Shown: piece by piece, positions 34,106-42,605 of the stretch
Layout of the letters: every line of letters begins with the position of its first letter
Numbering within the stretch: the first letter of the stretch is position 1
Source: Sphingobacteriaceae bacterium
GTDB lineage: Bacteria > Bacteroidota > Bacteroidia > B-17B0 > Aurantibacillaceae
NCBI GenBank assembly: GCA_002319075.1
Contig: NVQB01000001.1
Span: 3,410,001-3,474,000 of the forward strand
Direction: 5' to 3'
Length of the DNA: 64,000 nt
Notes under the pieces: model-generated
Seen by the model: the letters and a program-made list of their open reading frames with translations, nothing else
Databases searched by the model: none
What the model was told of the DNA's origin: nothing
Made by a program: the position numbers and the translations under genes

Positions 34106-34134
34106 TTGGATTTTCAAAAAAAGCCGTATATTTG
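34106..34134 (+). promoter_or_regulatory. Promoter of tRNA-Arg
   Basis: TTG at 34106-34108 (within TTTG), an 18-nt spacer and TATATTTG at 34127-34134, a textbook Bacteroidota promoter. The tRNA begins 13 nt after the box. Confidence 0.7.
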
Positions 34135-34147
34135 CAGCCTGAATCAA

Positions 34148-34221
34148 GGTTCCATAGCTCAACTGGATAGAGCACCTCACTACGGATGAGGAGGTTTGGG
34201 GTTCGACTCCCTATGGTACCA
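34148..34221 (+). tRNA. tRNA-Arg (anticodon ACG)
   Basis: A 74-nt cloverleaf: acceptor GGTTCCA with TGGTACC (one T:T mismatch at pair 4:69), D stem GCTC/GAGC, anticodon stem CCTCA/TGAGG with loop CTACGGA (anticodon ACG, reading CGN), variable AGGTT, T arm TGGGG-TTCGACT-CCCTA, discriminator A at 34221. The full CCA tail is not encoded. The T:T mismatch is unusual but isolated. A covarying copy of the 3' end and terminator lies at 34764-34830. Confidence 0.93.
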
Positions 34222-34230
34222 CTGAAGTAG

Positions 34231-34264
34231 AAAACCCCTTTCGATTTATTTCGGGAGGGGTTTT
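34231..34264 (+). terminator. Terminator of tRNA-Arg, within a long inverted repeat
   Basis: AAAACCCCT (34231-34239) and AGGGGTTTT (34256-34264) form the stem, tailed by T. The pairing extends outwards with ACTGAAGT (34221-34228) and ACTTCAGT (34267-34274), giving an almost perfect arm of about 18 bp that begins at the tRNA discriminator base. Confidence 0.85.
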
Positions 34265-34279
34265 TCACTTCAGTGGTGT

Positions 34280-34315
34280 CCCGAAGTGAAAGCACGAAGT
34301 GATTTTTACTTCGGG
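34280..34315. repeat. Second hairpin behind the tRNA terminator
   Basis: Arms CCCGAAGT (34280-34287) and ACTTCGGG (34308-34315) with a loop that itself repeats GAAGTGA. The words GAAGT and ACTTC recur throughout 34221-34325, linking it to the terminator hairpin. It ends 32 bp before the GIY-YIG start. Confidence 0.5.
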
Positions 34316-34347
34316 GCCACTTCAGAATTTTCCTTGTTTTTATAACT

Positions 34348-34668
34348 ATGCCTCTACCGTATTGTGTTTATATACTTTTTAGTAAGAAAGATTTTGAATT
34401 ATATGTAGGATATACTTCAAATCTGGAAGCGAGAATTAAAGATCACAACTCCGGCGGGACGAAGAGTACATCATACCGAGGCCCATTGGAATTAATTTTT
34501 TGTGAGTTTTACCTTTTTAAAGAAGATGCAAAGAAGCGAGAATTATATTTTAAAACTACAATGGGCAAAAAAGCAATAAAGCTAATGTTGATAGGGACTC
34601 TGGATAAATTGGGTTATAAAGGAACTCTTAAGCCTTTAGATATTATCGAAGATACCATTTCAGATTAA
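34348..34668 (+). CDS. GIY-YIG nuclease domain protein
   Basis: A 106-residue single-domain GIY-YIG protein. VYI at 7-9 and YVGYT at 19-23 form the motif, the catalytic Arg29 is in LEARIKDH and the metal-binding Glu65 is in KKREL. All key residues are intact. The rest (SYRGPLELIFCEFYLFKEDAKK; GKKAIKLM) fits the small stand-alone (UPF0213/YhbQ-like) group. Such proteins act as DNA endonucleases in some families, but most small ones lack an assigned role. It lies between the tRNA-Arg terminator and a copy of the tRNA 3' end/terminator, a layout reminiscent of homing genes. Confidence 0.9.
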   Translation: MPLPYCVYILFSKKDFELYVGYTSNLEARIKDHNSGGTKSTSYRGPLELIFCEFYLFKEDAKKRELYFKTTMGKKAIKLMLIGTLDKLGYKGTLKPLDIIEDTISD

Positions 34669-34763
34669 AAACACAGTATGTTATTAAAGTTCGACATTTG
34701 ATTCGACCATTTCCAAAAAATAAAAAATCTTAATTAAATCCTCAGGGTCAAAGTTCGACATAG

Positions 34764-34830
34764 TTCCCACTGGTACCACGATTATAAAAAAAGCCTTTTC
34801 GATTCTATTCGGAAAGGCTTTTTCACTTTA
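34764..34830 (+). repeat. Diverged copy of the tRNA-Arg 3' end and terminator
   Basis: TGGTACCAC (34771-34779) repeats the tRNA 3' end at 34214-34222. It is followed after a short variable stretch by a stem-loop with the same loop words (TTTCGATT, TATT, TCGG) and the same tail, TTTTTCACTT, as the tRNA terminator. The stem bases differ in a compensatory way (CCCC/GGGG against GCCT/AGGC). Upstream, AAAGTTCGACAT occurs twice (34686-34697 and 34750-34761) and resembles the tRNA T-loop. Confidence 0.65.
34786..34823. terminator. Bidirectional terminator downstream of cmk
   Basis: AAAAAGCCTTT (34788-34798) and AAAGGCTTTTT (34813-34823) form the stem, with A and T tails on both sides. It can end cmk on the minus strand and GIY-YIG transcripts on the plus strand. 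Confidence 0.85.
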
Positions 34831-34882
34831 GAAAGTTTCAGGAAATTCCGGCCAATTCAAGCCTGGTAAAACCCGACTTTTA

Positions 34883-35599
34883 CTAATGATGCGATTGTTC
34901 TTCGCGGGAAATAAATTGTAGATCGGAAATCAGCTTCAGCACAAATTCGAGTTGTTCTTCTTTTGAAAGGTCGCTGTTGTCCAAAATTACAGCGTCTTCT
35001 GCCTGAGTGAGCGGACTTTCTTCGCGGCTAATATCGGCCATGTCGCGTTTTAACAGACTCATTTCCACTTCAGCCATTGTAAAGTACTGACCCTTGCTAC
35101 TGAATTCATCCATACGCCTTTTGGCCCGGACATCCGGATCGGCAATCATAAATAATTTTAATTCTGCTTTTGGAAAAACGTGGGTGCCAATGTCCCGGCC
35201 ATCTAAAACAACTGCTTTTCTTTTGCCCATCTGGCGTTGAGCCGCCACCATTTTCTCGCGTACTTCTTTAATAGCACTCACTTTACTAACAAGATCACTC
35301 ACTTCCATGGTCCGGATATCGCGTTCCACGTCTTCCCCATTTAAAAAAACATCTGAGTGGTGTGTTTTTGGATTGACGTTAAATTCAACATCTACTAAAG
35401 GTAATCGAGTTATCAGCTCTTCTTTATTGACAACCTTATTAGCGTCAATAAGTTCATTTCTTATAGCATATAAAGTCACCGCGCGGTACATAGCTCCGGT
35501 GTCGATGTAATTATAGCCAAGTTTTTGCGCCAGGGCTTTTGCCAGGGTGCTTTTCCCGCAGCTACTGTATCCGTCTATAGCGATTGTTATTTTTTGCAC
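34883..35599 (-). CDS. cmk: Cytidylate kinase
   Basis: A 238-residue P-loop kinase: GYSSCGKSTLAKALAQKLG at the N-terminus, YIDTGAMYRAVTLYA for nucleotide binding, VVLDGRDIGTHVFPKAELK and the lid RAKRRMDEF. It phosphorylates CMP/dCMP. Translation starts at a GTG (35599): there is no ATG before the P-loop and homologs begin here. A near -7 box (TAAATTTA, 35612 to 35605) ends 5 nt before it, hinting at a leaderless message. Monocistronic, with the terminator at 34786-34823. Confidence 0.94.
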   Translation of the reverse strand: MQKITIAIDGYSSCGKSTLAKALAQKLGYNYIDTGAMYRAVTLYAIRNELIDANKVVNKEELITRLPLVDVEFNVNPKTHHSDVFLNGEDVERDIRTMEVSDLVSKVSAIKEVREKMVAAQRQMGKRKAVVLDGRDIGTHVFPKAELKLFMIADPDVRAKRRMDEFSSKGQYFTMAEVEMSLLKRDMADISREESPLTQAEDAVILDNSDLSKEEQLEFVLKLISDLQFISREEQSHH

Positions 35600-35776
35600 A
35601 GCTATAAATTTACGATTTAATTTATAAGAGAATCAGGAAAATTATGCATGTAGTTTAACGGTTGCGATCTTTGTAATCAAATAAGAAATCAAATCGCTAT
35701 TAAAAAGTAAAGCCAAAACTAAAGGTCTTTTTTTTTATGTTAACTTTAAGTCCGGTAAATTTTTAAACCCACATCC

Positions 35777-36988
35777 ATGAAATCAGAAAATCCCAATATG
35801 TCTGGAGTTATTTTTAGGCAACACCCGACACTTAAAAACAAAAACGGCAATAAAAAATGCATTTTATTTTTAGTGTTAGCAGGCTTGTTAAAACTCAGTT
35901 CGGCCCAAACAAGCGGAGCCCTCATTGGGATCTATACGCAGGGTACAAGCGGATCCACGTATTATTCCAAAATTCAGGATGTCGCTTCGGGGCTTATTGC
36001 AGCATCGAATTCGCTTACGGGTGTCAATCACAATTATGGTAAAACTACCTATGATGAAGCAGGCAAACGTTATTTTTGTACCACAAATCTGGGTATCACT
36101 ATAATTGATGCGCAGACAAATAGTGTACTAGGAAATGTTGTGCCCCCTGCTTACTTTGACGCCCTTGAATATAATCCCAATACAGGAAAACTAGTTGGTG
36201 TTTGTCATTACACCTCTGATCTGTTTTTTACGCTTGACATTAGCACGGGTGTAACAACGACACTTTCAACTATACCAACCGTGTTTTCTCCGCAGCTAGG
36301 CGAAGGTACGTTTGATGTTGCCGGTAACAGGCATTTTTATCGTCTAACAGCAGGAAATGTATTGGTTTTAGATGCGGCCACCGGAGCTTTAATTAAAACT
36401 ATTGGTGTGGATATTAGTTCCATAGAATTCAATCCTAATTCCGGAGAATTGATAGGCTGTGCTCAAAGGGGTGGTGAATACAAGTTTTGTCGTGTAAATG
36501 TTTCAACAGGTTTAATTACAAGTAGTATTACCCTTACCGGAGTGCAAGATATGAGCGGAGAATCTACTTTTGACGCTGTCGGAAACAGATATTTTGTGAA
36601 TACTAATCTGGGGACAACTATAATCGATCCGACAACAGGAGTTATAATTACGTCAATTCCGCGGGCTTTGTATGGATTGGAATATATTGGCAATATCAGC
36701 ATTCCTGTTGGCATTTCGGAGATCTCAAGTGGTAACTCTGATGTTTTAAAAGTATATCCAAATCCATGCGCTACAGTGATTAATATTGAGAATGGCGCTG
36801 CTATGAAAATAAACCGACATTCGGTACGAATAAACAACAGTCTTGGACAAGAAGTGTATAAGCAGGAGCTAACGCAAAATGCCATCTCTATAAATGCCTC
36901 CACGCTGCCGGGCAAAGGCATTTATTACTTGCAATTACTTGATTCTGACGGTAAAATATTGGAGAGACGTAAAATTATTTTGCAGTAA
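35777..36988 (+). CDS. Secreted propeller-like protein with T9SS sorting domain
   Basis: A 403-residue protein. An N-terminal extension of about 26 residues precedes a signal-like core (CILFLVLAGLLKLSSAQ). The body (about 45-320) has repeated strands of the form DAxGxRYF...TIIDxxTG...LEYNPNTGxLVG, as in YVTN/NHL-type beta-propellers. The C-terminal ~75 residues are a type A T9SS sorting domain (LKVYPNPCATVINIENG...KGIYYLQLLDSDGKILERRKIILQ). No enzymatic motif was seen. The long N-terminal extension raises the question whether a start farther in is used, but no closer ATG precedes the hydrophobic core except at codon 8. Confidence 0.78.
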   Translation: MKSENPNMSGVIFRQHPTLKNKNGNKKCILFLVLAGLLKLSSAQTSGALIGIYTQGTSGSTYYSKIQDVASGLIAASNSLTGVNHNYGKTTYDEAGKRYFCTTNLGITIIDAQTNSVLGNVVPPAYFDALEYNPNTGKLVGVCHYTSDLFFTLDISTGVTTTLSTIPTVFSPQLGEGTFDVAGNRHFYRLTAGNVLVLDAATGALIKTIGVDISSIEFNPNSGELIGCAQRGGEYKFCRVNVSTGLITSSITLTGVQDMSGESTFDAVGNRYFVNTNLGTTIIDPTTGVIITSIPRALYGLEYIGNISIPVGISEISSGNSDVLKVYPNPCATVINIENGAAMKINRHSVRINNSLGQEVYKQELTQNAISINASTLPGKGIYYLQLLDSDGKILERRKIILQ

Positions 36989-37156
36989 TTAGCCAGGTTT
37001 TCAGATGTATTTTTTATCCGATCGCAACATTTGATGAGTTAGAGGATGCGACTGGTCTCAGATAAGGCAAAGCGCTTTCTTTAAAAAGTTATTAAGAAAT
37101 GCCTGTAAAAACCTTTCTCTTTTAGTACTTTTACCCTTTATTTTTCGATCAAAATT

Positions 37157-38428
37157 ATGAGCAAAGCAGACGTATTATTAGGCCTACAATGGGGTGACGA
37201 AGGAAAAGGTAAAATTGTAGATGTATTAACTCCCAAGTACGATATCATCGCCAGGTTCCAGGGTGGTCCGAATGCAGGACACACATTGGAGTTTAACGGT
37301 ATAAAACACGTTTTGCATACCATTCCAAGTGGAATTTTTCATCCAACTGCTATAAATATTGTTGGAAATGGCGTGGTAATTGATCCGGTAATTTTTAAAA
37401 AAGAAATTGATGCTTTATTGAAACTGGGTGTGGATGTAAAGTCCAAACTCATGATCAGCAAACGCGCGCATTTGATTTTACCAACGCATCGTTTAATTGA
37501 TGCCGCCAGTGAAGCTTCAAAAGGCAAAAATAAAATTGGATCTACGTTAAAAGGTATTGGCCCAACTTACATGGATAAAACCGGGCGTAACGGTTTACGC
37601 ATTGGCGATATTGAAACCAATGAGTTCAGAGAAAAATACGATGCCCTTGTAGAAAAACACAAACAACTTTTACAGCACCATAATTTCGAATACAATTTGG
37701 CTGAATTAGAGCCGGCCTGGTTTGAAGCCATAGAATCTATTAGAAATCTACCCTTCATTGAAACAGAACATTACCTGAACAAGGCGATGCAGGAAGGTAA
37801 AAAAGTTTTATGCGAAGGTGCGCAGGGAAGTTTATTGGATATTGATTTCGGATCCTATCCTTTTGTAACCAGCAGCAACACTATCTGCGCCGGTGCTTGT
37901 AACGGATTAGGAATTCCTCCAAATAAAATTGAAAACGTTATTGGGATTTTTAAAGCTTATTGCACGCGTGTAGGTAGCGGACCATTTCCAACAGAATTAG
38001 ATAATGAAGTAGGAGAGAAAATTCGCCAGGTAGGAAGAGAGTTTGGTGCTACAACGGGCAGACCACGCCGTACAGGCTGGTTAGATATTCCGGCTTTAAA
38101 ATACGCTGTGATGATTAACGGTGTTACCGAGTTAATGATGATGAAGGCGGACATTTTAAGTGAATTTGACGAAATAGAAATTTGCACGCACTATGACCAC
38201 AAAGGTGAAAAAATAGATTATCTGCCTTACAATATCGATCCTCAGTACCTTAAACCAATTACCATTAAAGTAAAAGGGTGGAAAGTAGATCTCACAGAGA
38301 TCGATAGCAAAGAAAAATTACCTGCTGCTTTATTAGAGTATGTAAAATACATTGAAAAAGCTGTAAATACGCCAATCTCTATCGTATCTGTGGGTCCTGA
38401 CAGGAAACAAACCATTCACATGAATTAA
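37157..38428 (+). CDS. purA: Adenylosuccinate synthetase
   Basis: A 423-residue PurA. GLQWGDEGKGKIVDVL at residues 9-24 is the GTP-binding signature, then FQGGPNAGHTLEF, GIGPTYMDKTGRNGLRIGD and CEGAQGSLLDIDFGSYPFVTSSNT. It joins IMP and aspartate to adenylosuccinate using GTP. Full length. A near -7 box (TACTTTTA) lies about 25 nt upstream. It is followed by a terminator shared with lgt. purN, another purine gene, is 1.3 kb away but not in the same transcript. Confidence 0.97.
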   Translation: MSKADVLLGLQWGDEGKGKIVDVLTPKYDIIARFQGGPNAGHTLEFNGIKHVLHTIPSGIFHPTAINIVGNGVVIDPVIFKKEIDALLKLGVDVKSKLMISKRAHLILPTHRLIDAASEASKGKNKIGSTLKGIGPTYMDKTGRNGLRIGDIETNEFREKYDALVEKHKQLLQHHNFEYNLAELEPAWFEAIESIRNLPFIETEHYLNKAMQEGKKVLCEGAQGSLLDIDFGSYPFVTSSNTICAGACNGLGIPPNKIENVIGIFKAYCTRVGSGPFPTELDNEVGEKIRQVGREFGATTGRPRRTGWLDIPALKYAVMINGVTELMMMKADILSEFDEIEICTHYDHKGEKIDYLPYNIDPQYLKPITIKVKGWKVDLTEIDSKEKLPAALLEYVKYIEKAVNTPISIVSVGPDRKQTIHMN

Positions 38429-38450
38429 TACGAAAACGACTCTACAAAAA

Positions 38451-38484
38451 AAAAGCAGCTCAAAAATACGAGCTGCTTTTTTTA
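38451..38484. terminator. Terminator between purA and lgt
   Basis: AGCAGCTC (38454-38461) and GAGCTGCT (38470-38477) arms with an 8-nt loop, A-rich on the left and T-rich on the right. Bidirectional between convergent genes. Confidence 0.9.
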
Positions 38485-38501
38485 TTCTATTAATTCAAAG
38501 T

Positions 38502-39368
38502 TTATTCTGGCTTGGTAATAGCTTCCGATCTGTACGAATTCGGAGCTCTTTTAAAAGAGTAAATAATAAAAATGATGCCAATGGCAATAAATGGAAGACT
38601 TAACCACTGTCCCATATTAAACTGCATCTGATCTTCAAAGCCTACCTGGTTTTCTTTAAAAAATTCGTCTACGAACCTTTCAATGAAAAGTAGAATGCAG
38701 AGCATGCCAAACATAAAACCTGGTCCTACAGAATTGCGTTTGTTTTTCCAAAACCAAAACATGAAAATAAATAAAATGAGACAGAAGATGGCTTCGTATA
38801 ATTGCGCCGGATGACGCGGCTGATTGTCTGCCTGCACAAAAATGAAAGCCCAGGGTACATCTGTTACTCGCCCGATTATTTCACTATTGATGAGATTTCC
38901 GATACGGATACACATACCCGCTAAAGGAACTACAACTACCAAGCGATCAAATAACCACAACCAACTTTCTTTTGTTTTGCGGCAGTAGAGTATCATGGCT
39001 GTAATAATGCCAATCGCTCCGCCGTGACTCGCTAAACCGCCTTCATATACCTTCAGCATATTCAGCGGGTGCGATAAATAGCCTTCTTGTATCAACATCC
39101 CTGTTGGTGTATACTCATCCCACCAGGGACCATAAAATAAACAATGTCCAAGTCTTGCACCAAGAATCGTCCCTATAATAATATAAAGGGTTAAAGTGTC
39201 AAGGTCCTTATCAGACCTGCCTTCTTTTTTGAAAATAATATTCATAAAATAAAAGCTGGCAATGAAGGCAAGCGCCCACGTTAAACCATACCAACGCACT
39301 GGCCAATCGATGCCGGGGATAGTGAAAATTTCGGGTGAAGGATTCCAGGTAATGAAGTTTAAAATCAT
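38502..39368 (-). CDS. lgt: Prolipoprotein diacylglyceryl transferase Lgt
   Basis: A 288-residue polytopic membrane enzyme. VRWYGLTWALAF, GARLGHCLFYG, the signature HGGAIG at 115-120 and GMCIRIGNLINSEIIGR contain the conserved His, Arg, Asn and Glu of Lgt. About seven membrane helices are predicted. It transfers diacylglycerol from phosphatidylglycerol to the lipobox Cys, so it processes the lipoproteins seen in this window. A -7-like TAAATTTA ends 6 nt before the ATG. The repeat element lies directly upstream. Confidence 0.96.
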   Translation of the reverse strand: MILNFITWNPSPEIFTIPGIDWPVRWYGLTWALAFIASFYFMNIIFKKEGRSDKDLDTLTLYIIIGTILGARLGHCLFYGPWWDEYTPTGMLIQEGYLSHPLNMLKVYEGGLASHGGAIGIITAMILYCRKTKESWLWLFDRLVVVVPLAGMCIRIGNLINSEIIGRVTDVPWAFIFVQADNQPRHPAQLYEAIFCLILFIFMFWFWKNKRNSVGPGFMFGMLCILLFIERFVDEFFKENQVGFEDQMQFNMGQWLSLPFIAIGIIFIIYSFKRAPNSYRSEAITKPE

Positions 39369-39413
39369 AGAGGGTAAATTTAAGAATTTCTTTCTACCAA
39401 ACTACTAGACAAA

Positions 39414-39713
39414 TTAACCACTAAGGCACCAAGATCACTTAGGAGCACTAAGAAATAATAAGCGAAAATCGTCGCGTACTTTTGACTACTAAGGCACTAA
39501 GATCACTTAGGAACACTAAGAAAAATAAGCGAAAATCGTCGCGTACTTTTGACCACTAAGGCACTAAGACCACTTAGGAACACTAAGAAAAATAAGCGAA
39601 AATCGTCGCGTACTTTTGACTACTAAGGCACTAAGACCACTTAGGGACACTAAGAAAAAAAGCAGGAAAAAGTCTAAGTGTTTCTTGTGTCCTTAGTGTC
39701 TTAGTGGTAAGAA
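39414..39713. repeat. Word-repeat element with inverted ends and ~67-bp tandem units, between lgt and purN
   Basis: The left end (TTAACCACTAAGGCACCAAG, from 39414) and right end (39688-39713, TCCTTAGTGTCTTAGTGG) are imperfect reverse complements built from the word CACTAAG. Inside are three tandem units (39417-39484, 39485-39551, 39552-39618; 68, 67 and 67 bp) and a diverged fourth from 39619. Each unit contains several CACTAAG words, then AAGCGAAAATCGTCGCG, and ends with TACTTTTG. No ORF. It fills most of the 363-bp gap. Confidence 0.9.
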
Positions 39714-39718
39714 ATAGT

Positions 39719-39726
39719 TACTTTTG
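39719..39726 (+). promoter_or_regulatory. -7 promoter box of purN
   Basis: TACTTTTG matches TAnnTTTG exactly and ends 5 nt before the ATG at 39732. The same octamer closes each tandem unit upstream (39477-39484, 39544-39551, 39611-39618). No TTG stands at normal spacing before this box. Confidence 0.5.
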
Positions 39727-39731
39727 CCCTC

Positions 39732-40298
39732 ATGATTAATGCGGCCATATTTGCCAGTGGAGAAGGTACCAACGCGGAAAACTTATTTACCTATTTTGCG
39801 AATGATTCGCGTATAAAGATCAAATTGGTTGTAACCAACAAAGATTCAGCAGGAATTGTAGCGCGCGCGGAAAAGCACAAAAAAAACGTACAGATAGTAA
39901 GTAAAGCAGCTCTTGAAAATTACACCGATCAATTGATTGAATTTTTAAAAGTAGAAAAAATTGATCTGATCATTCTTGCAGGATTTTTATTAAAAATTCC
40001 GGAAGCTTTTGTAAAAGCTTTTCCAGATAAAATTATTAATCTTCATCCAGCGCTATTACCAAAGTACGGTGGAGCAGGGATGTACGGCGCCAACGTTCAC
40101 AAAGCGGTTATTGAAAATAAAGAAAAAGAGAGTGGTATTACTATTCACTATGTAAACGAAGAATACGACAAAGGTGAAATTATTTTACAGGCAAGTACTT
40201 TATTGGATGAAAATGAAACTCACGAAACACTCGCGAAAAAAATTCAGCAACTTGAGTTTGAACATTTGCCTAAGGCAGTGGAGAAGTTTTTAAAATAA
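39732..40298 (+). CDS. purN: Phosphoribosylglycinamide formyltransferase
   Basis: A 188-residue PurN. The N-terminal IFASGEGTNAENLF is the phosphate-binding loop (variant of GSGSN), and INLHPALLPKYGGAGMYG supplies the catalytic Asn103 and His105. Asp146 lies in HYVNEEYDKGEII. It formylates GAR with 10-formyl-THF in purine synthesis. Very short or absent leader judging by the -7 box. The repeat element upstream carries further copies of the same box. Confidence 0.94.
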   Translation: MINAAIFASGEGTNAENLFTYFANDSRIKIKLVVTNKDSAGIVARAEKHKKNVQIVSKAALENYTDQLIEFLKVEKIDLIILAGFLLKIPEAFVKAFPDKIINLHPALLPKYGGAGMYGANVHKAVIENKEKESGITIHYVNEEYDKGEIILQASTLLDENETHETLAKKIQQLEFEHLPKAVEKFLK

Positions 40299-40363
40299 AG
40301 TCAGCAAACTAATTTTTAAGCCTAAGTTCCTCATCCCTTAATTTCTTTACGTGCTTTGCATCT

Positions 40364-40402
40364 CAGGGCGCCGCATTGTTTCTTACGCTCTTAGCGTGTC
40401 TG
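40364..40402. repeat. Possible single end of a word-repeat element
   Basis: TTACGCTCTTAGCGTGTC and the preceding GCGCCGC stretch resemble the right-hand ends of the inverted-end elements. No matching left end was found, so this may be a degraded copy. The 112-bp purN/OmpA gap holds nothing else. Confidence 0.25.
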
Positions 40403-40410
40403 CCTGCAAC

Positions 40411-42450
40411 TTATTTCTCCAAAATCTGAAATTCCGTTCTACGATTTTTAGCGCGACCTTCTTCAGAAAGATTATCTGCAATCGGTTTTGTCTGCCCGAA
40501 TCCTTTAGCTGTTATACGCTTGCCTTCAATTCCAAACTCTTCCAAAATAGCTTTTACAGTAAAGGCACGATTTGTACTTAAGGCCTCATTGTCTTTGGGA
40601 TTGCCAATATTATCTGTATGACCCTGAATCTCTACTTTAATTTTCGGATTTTCTTTTAAGTAGCCTGCAAAACTTTCAAGGATAATGCGACTTTCGGGTT
40701 TTAAGTCGGCGCTGGCAGTGTTGTATAGAATATTATCAATTACAAAACGTCCGCCTTCTTTTGCTTCTTTTACCTCAATATTCACAACTGTAGGTTCTGA
40801 GTTAACAGGTGGCACGTCTTTCATTTTAATGATCTTCACATTAAAAGCAACGTCATCTTTTTTTACCGTTAAAACAATGTCATTTTTTTGTTTCTTCACT
40901 GCAATCATGTAATCTCCTGTAGCACTGTCTACCGTTGCGTAAGAAATTTGTTTAGTTTTTACATCTTTAATCTCAATTGCTGCTCCCGTAATTTGATTGC
41001 CTGAACTATCTTTCACTGTTCCTTTAATAAAAGATGTTTGCTGCGGACGAGCCTCTTTATAAAGTGGAAAGCCATACAAATCATATTTCCCAACGCCTCG
41101 GCCTCTTACTTTGCCTTCATCGTAACTGAAGAAATATCCTGTTTGTGCATCACTGCTTACAAAAAAACCTGTATCGTCGGTGTAACCGTTAATAGGTGAA
41201 CCAATGTTTTCAGGTTCTTCCCATTCGCCCTTTTCATTTTTACGGGAATAATAAATATCGTAAGCACCAAATCCAAAATGTCCTGTGCTGCTGAAATAAA
41301 GAGTCTCACTGTCACTGTGAATAAAAGGTGTTTTTTCATCGCCTTTTGTATTGATGGTCGGACCTAGATTTTGGGGCACGCTCCATTGCCCTGTTTTTAC
41401 ATCTTTTACCGTATAGTATAAATCAATTCCACCATATCCACCCGGACGATCGCTTGCGAAATAAAGTGTAAGTCCGTCGGAAGCAATGCTTGGCTGACTA
41501 TCCCAGTATTTGCGGTCATTTACATTTGCACTTAGTTTGCGAATCTCACCCCATTCTCCATTTGCAAAATCACTGACATAAAGATCGCAATTCGGTTGAG
41601 GTAAACCTTCCTGGCGCATCATCGCGAAGTACAAACTTTTATTATCGATAGAAATACTACAACCACCCTGGTTATCATCGCTTGTATTAAACGGAACTCC
41701 CATGGCCTCACCCTTATCAAATTCGCCACCAATAGAACGTTTTGAAATCATGAAAACTTCTTTCTCTGCATCGCTCGCCGAGACACGGTTCATGCTTTGT
41801 AAAGGAACGCGTCTAACAAAATAACAACTCTTATCATCGGGAGAAATGTAGGCTAAATATTCATCACGTTCGGTTGACACACCTCTTACCACTTTCGGAT
41901 CAAACTGCACATTTTTTTTAAGACCCATTTCTTTTTTTGCCGACTTGATCATCATTTTTGCCTGGTAAGTTTCCTCTTTCCAGTCTTTGGCAAATTTTGA
42001 TTCATCTTCATCTTTAAAGTCAAGAAACTTTTGTAAATATTTTATGGCCGAGTCGTTTTTTGTTTTTTCGTAATAGTCATAACCTATGTAATAATAAGGT
42101 TCGCTGTGTATTTGTGGACAAAGGCCTATAGCCTTATAGAAAAATGGTACACTTGGTGAAAAAGGCTTGTTGTCTATCTTACTTGTCTTTATAAATTCCT
42201 GCCCCACTGCTAAATAGGTCTCAGCGAAATCTGGTTCCATTTCCATAGCTTTTTTTAAAAATTCAAGGCGTTCAGGCTTTTTATATTTTTTTTTATCTAA
42301 TCCTTTTTCATAAAGAGCAATTGCCTTTTTGGAAATTTCTTCGCTGCAGTATTTTTTAGGTTTGGCATCTTCATCCTCCTGTGCCAGAAGAAGTGTATTT
42401 AAAAAAAGCAAGAAGAAAAGTGCGAAAAGCTTAGTCATATTAGAAGTCAT
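40411..42450 (-). CDS. OmpA-family envelope protein with TPR, PD40 propeller and regulatory-like domains (PorE-like)
   Basis: A 679-residue protein if begun at the ATG at 42450; the ATG at 42438 is equally possible, and the TTG at 42456 is less likely. Order: signal peptide (...LNTLLLAQ), TPR-like helices (about 25-150), a WD40-like PD40 propeller (about 170-440; repeats such as SIASDGLTLYFASDRPGGYGGIDLYY), a carboxypeptidase-regulatory-like domain (about 460-550) and a C-terminal OmpA domain with GHTDNIGNPKDNEALSTNRA. This order matches PorE, a T9SS-associated peptidoglycan-binding protein of Porphyromonas. Several paralogs usually exist, so a T9SS role is likely but not certain. Confidence 0.85.
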   Translation of the reverse strand: MTSNMTKLFALFFLLFLNTLLLAQEDEDAKPKKYCSEEISKKAIALYEKGLDKKKYKKPERLEFLKKAMEMEPDFAETYLAVGQEFIKTSKIDNKPFSPSVPFFYKAIGLCPQIHSEPYYYIGYDYYEKTKNDSAIKYLQKFLDFKDEDESKFAKDWKEETYQAKMMIKSAKKEMGLKKNVQFDPKVVRGVSTERDEYLAYISPDDKSCYFVRRVPLQSMNRVSASDAEKEVFMISKRSIGGEFDKGEAMGVPFNTSDDNQGGCSISIDNKSLYFAMMRQEGLPQPNCDLYVSDFANGEWGEIRKLSANVNDRKYWDSQPSIASDGLTLYFASDRPGGYGGIDLYYTVKDVKTGQWSVPQNLGPTINTKGDEKTPFIHSDSETLYFSSTGHFGFGAYDIYYSRKNEKGEWEEPENIGSPINGYTDDTGFFVSSDAQTGYFFSYDEGKVRGRGVGKYDLYGFPLYKEARPQQTSFIKGTVKDSSGNQITGAAIEIKDVKTKQISYATVDSATGDYMIAVKKQKNDIVLTVKKDDVAFNVKIIKMKDVPPVNSEPTVVNIEVKEAKEGGRFVIDNILYNTASADLKPESRIILESFAGYLKENPKIKVEIQGHTDNIGNPKDNEALSTNRAFTVKAILEEFGIEGKRITAKGFGQTKPIADNLSEEGRAKNRRTEFQILEK

Positions 42451-42605
42451 GATCAAAAGTAAATGAATGCTAAAGCTAAATTACTCACAAATTAAAAGGT
42501 TGTTTACGTGTCAATGTTAAAAAGCCCTAACAAATGTTTATAAGATTGACTCACGTCTGTGCAACAAACAAATACATTTACCCCAACCTAAAAAAATAGA
42601 CACAC

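Noticed and set aside
34059-34295. Minus-strand ORF of 78 codons
   Set aside because: It runs antisense through tRNA-Arg, its promoter and its terminator.
39417-39713. 67-bp tandem units as a CRISPR or a coding repeat
   Set aside because: No spacers, all unit parts are repeated, and no open frame is maintained since 67 and 68 are not divisible by three.
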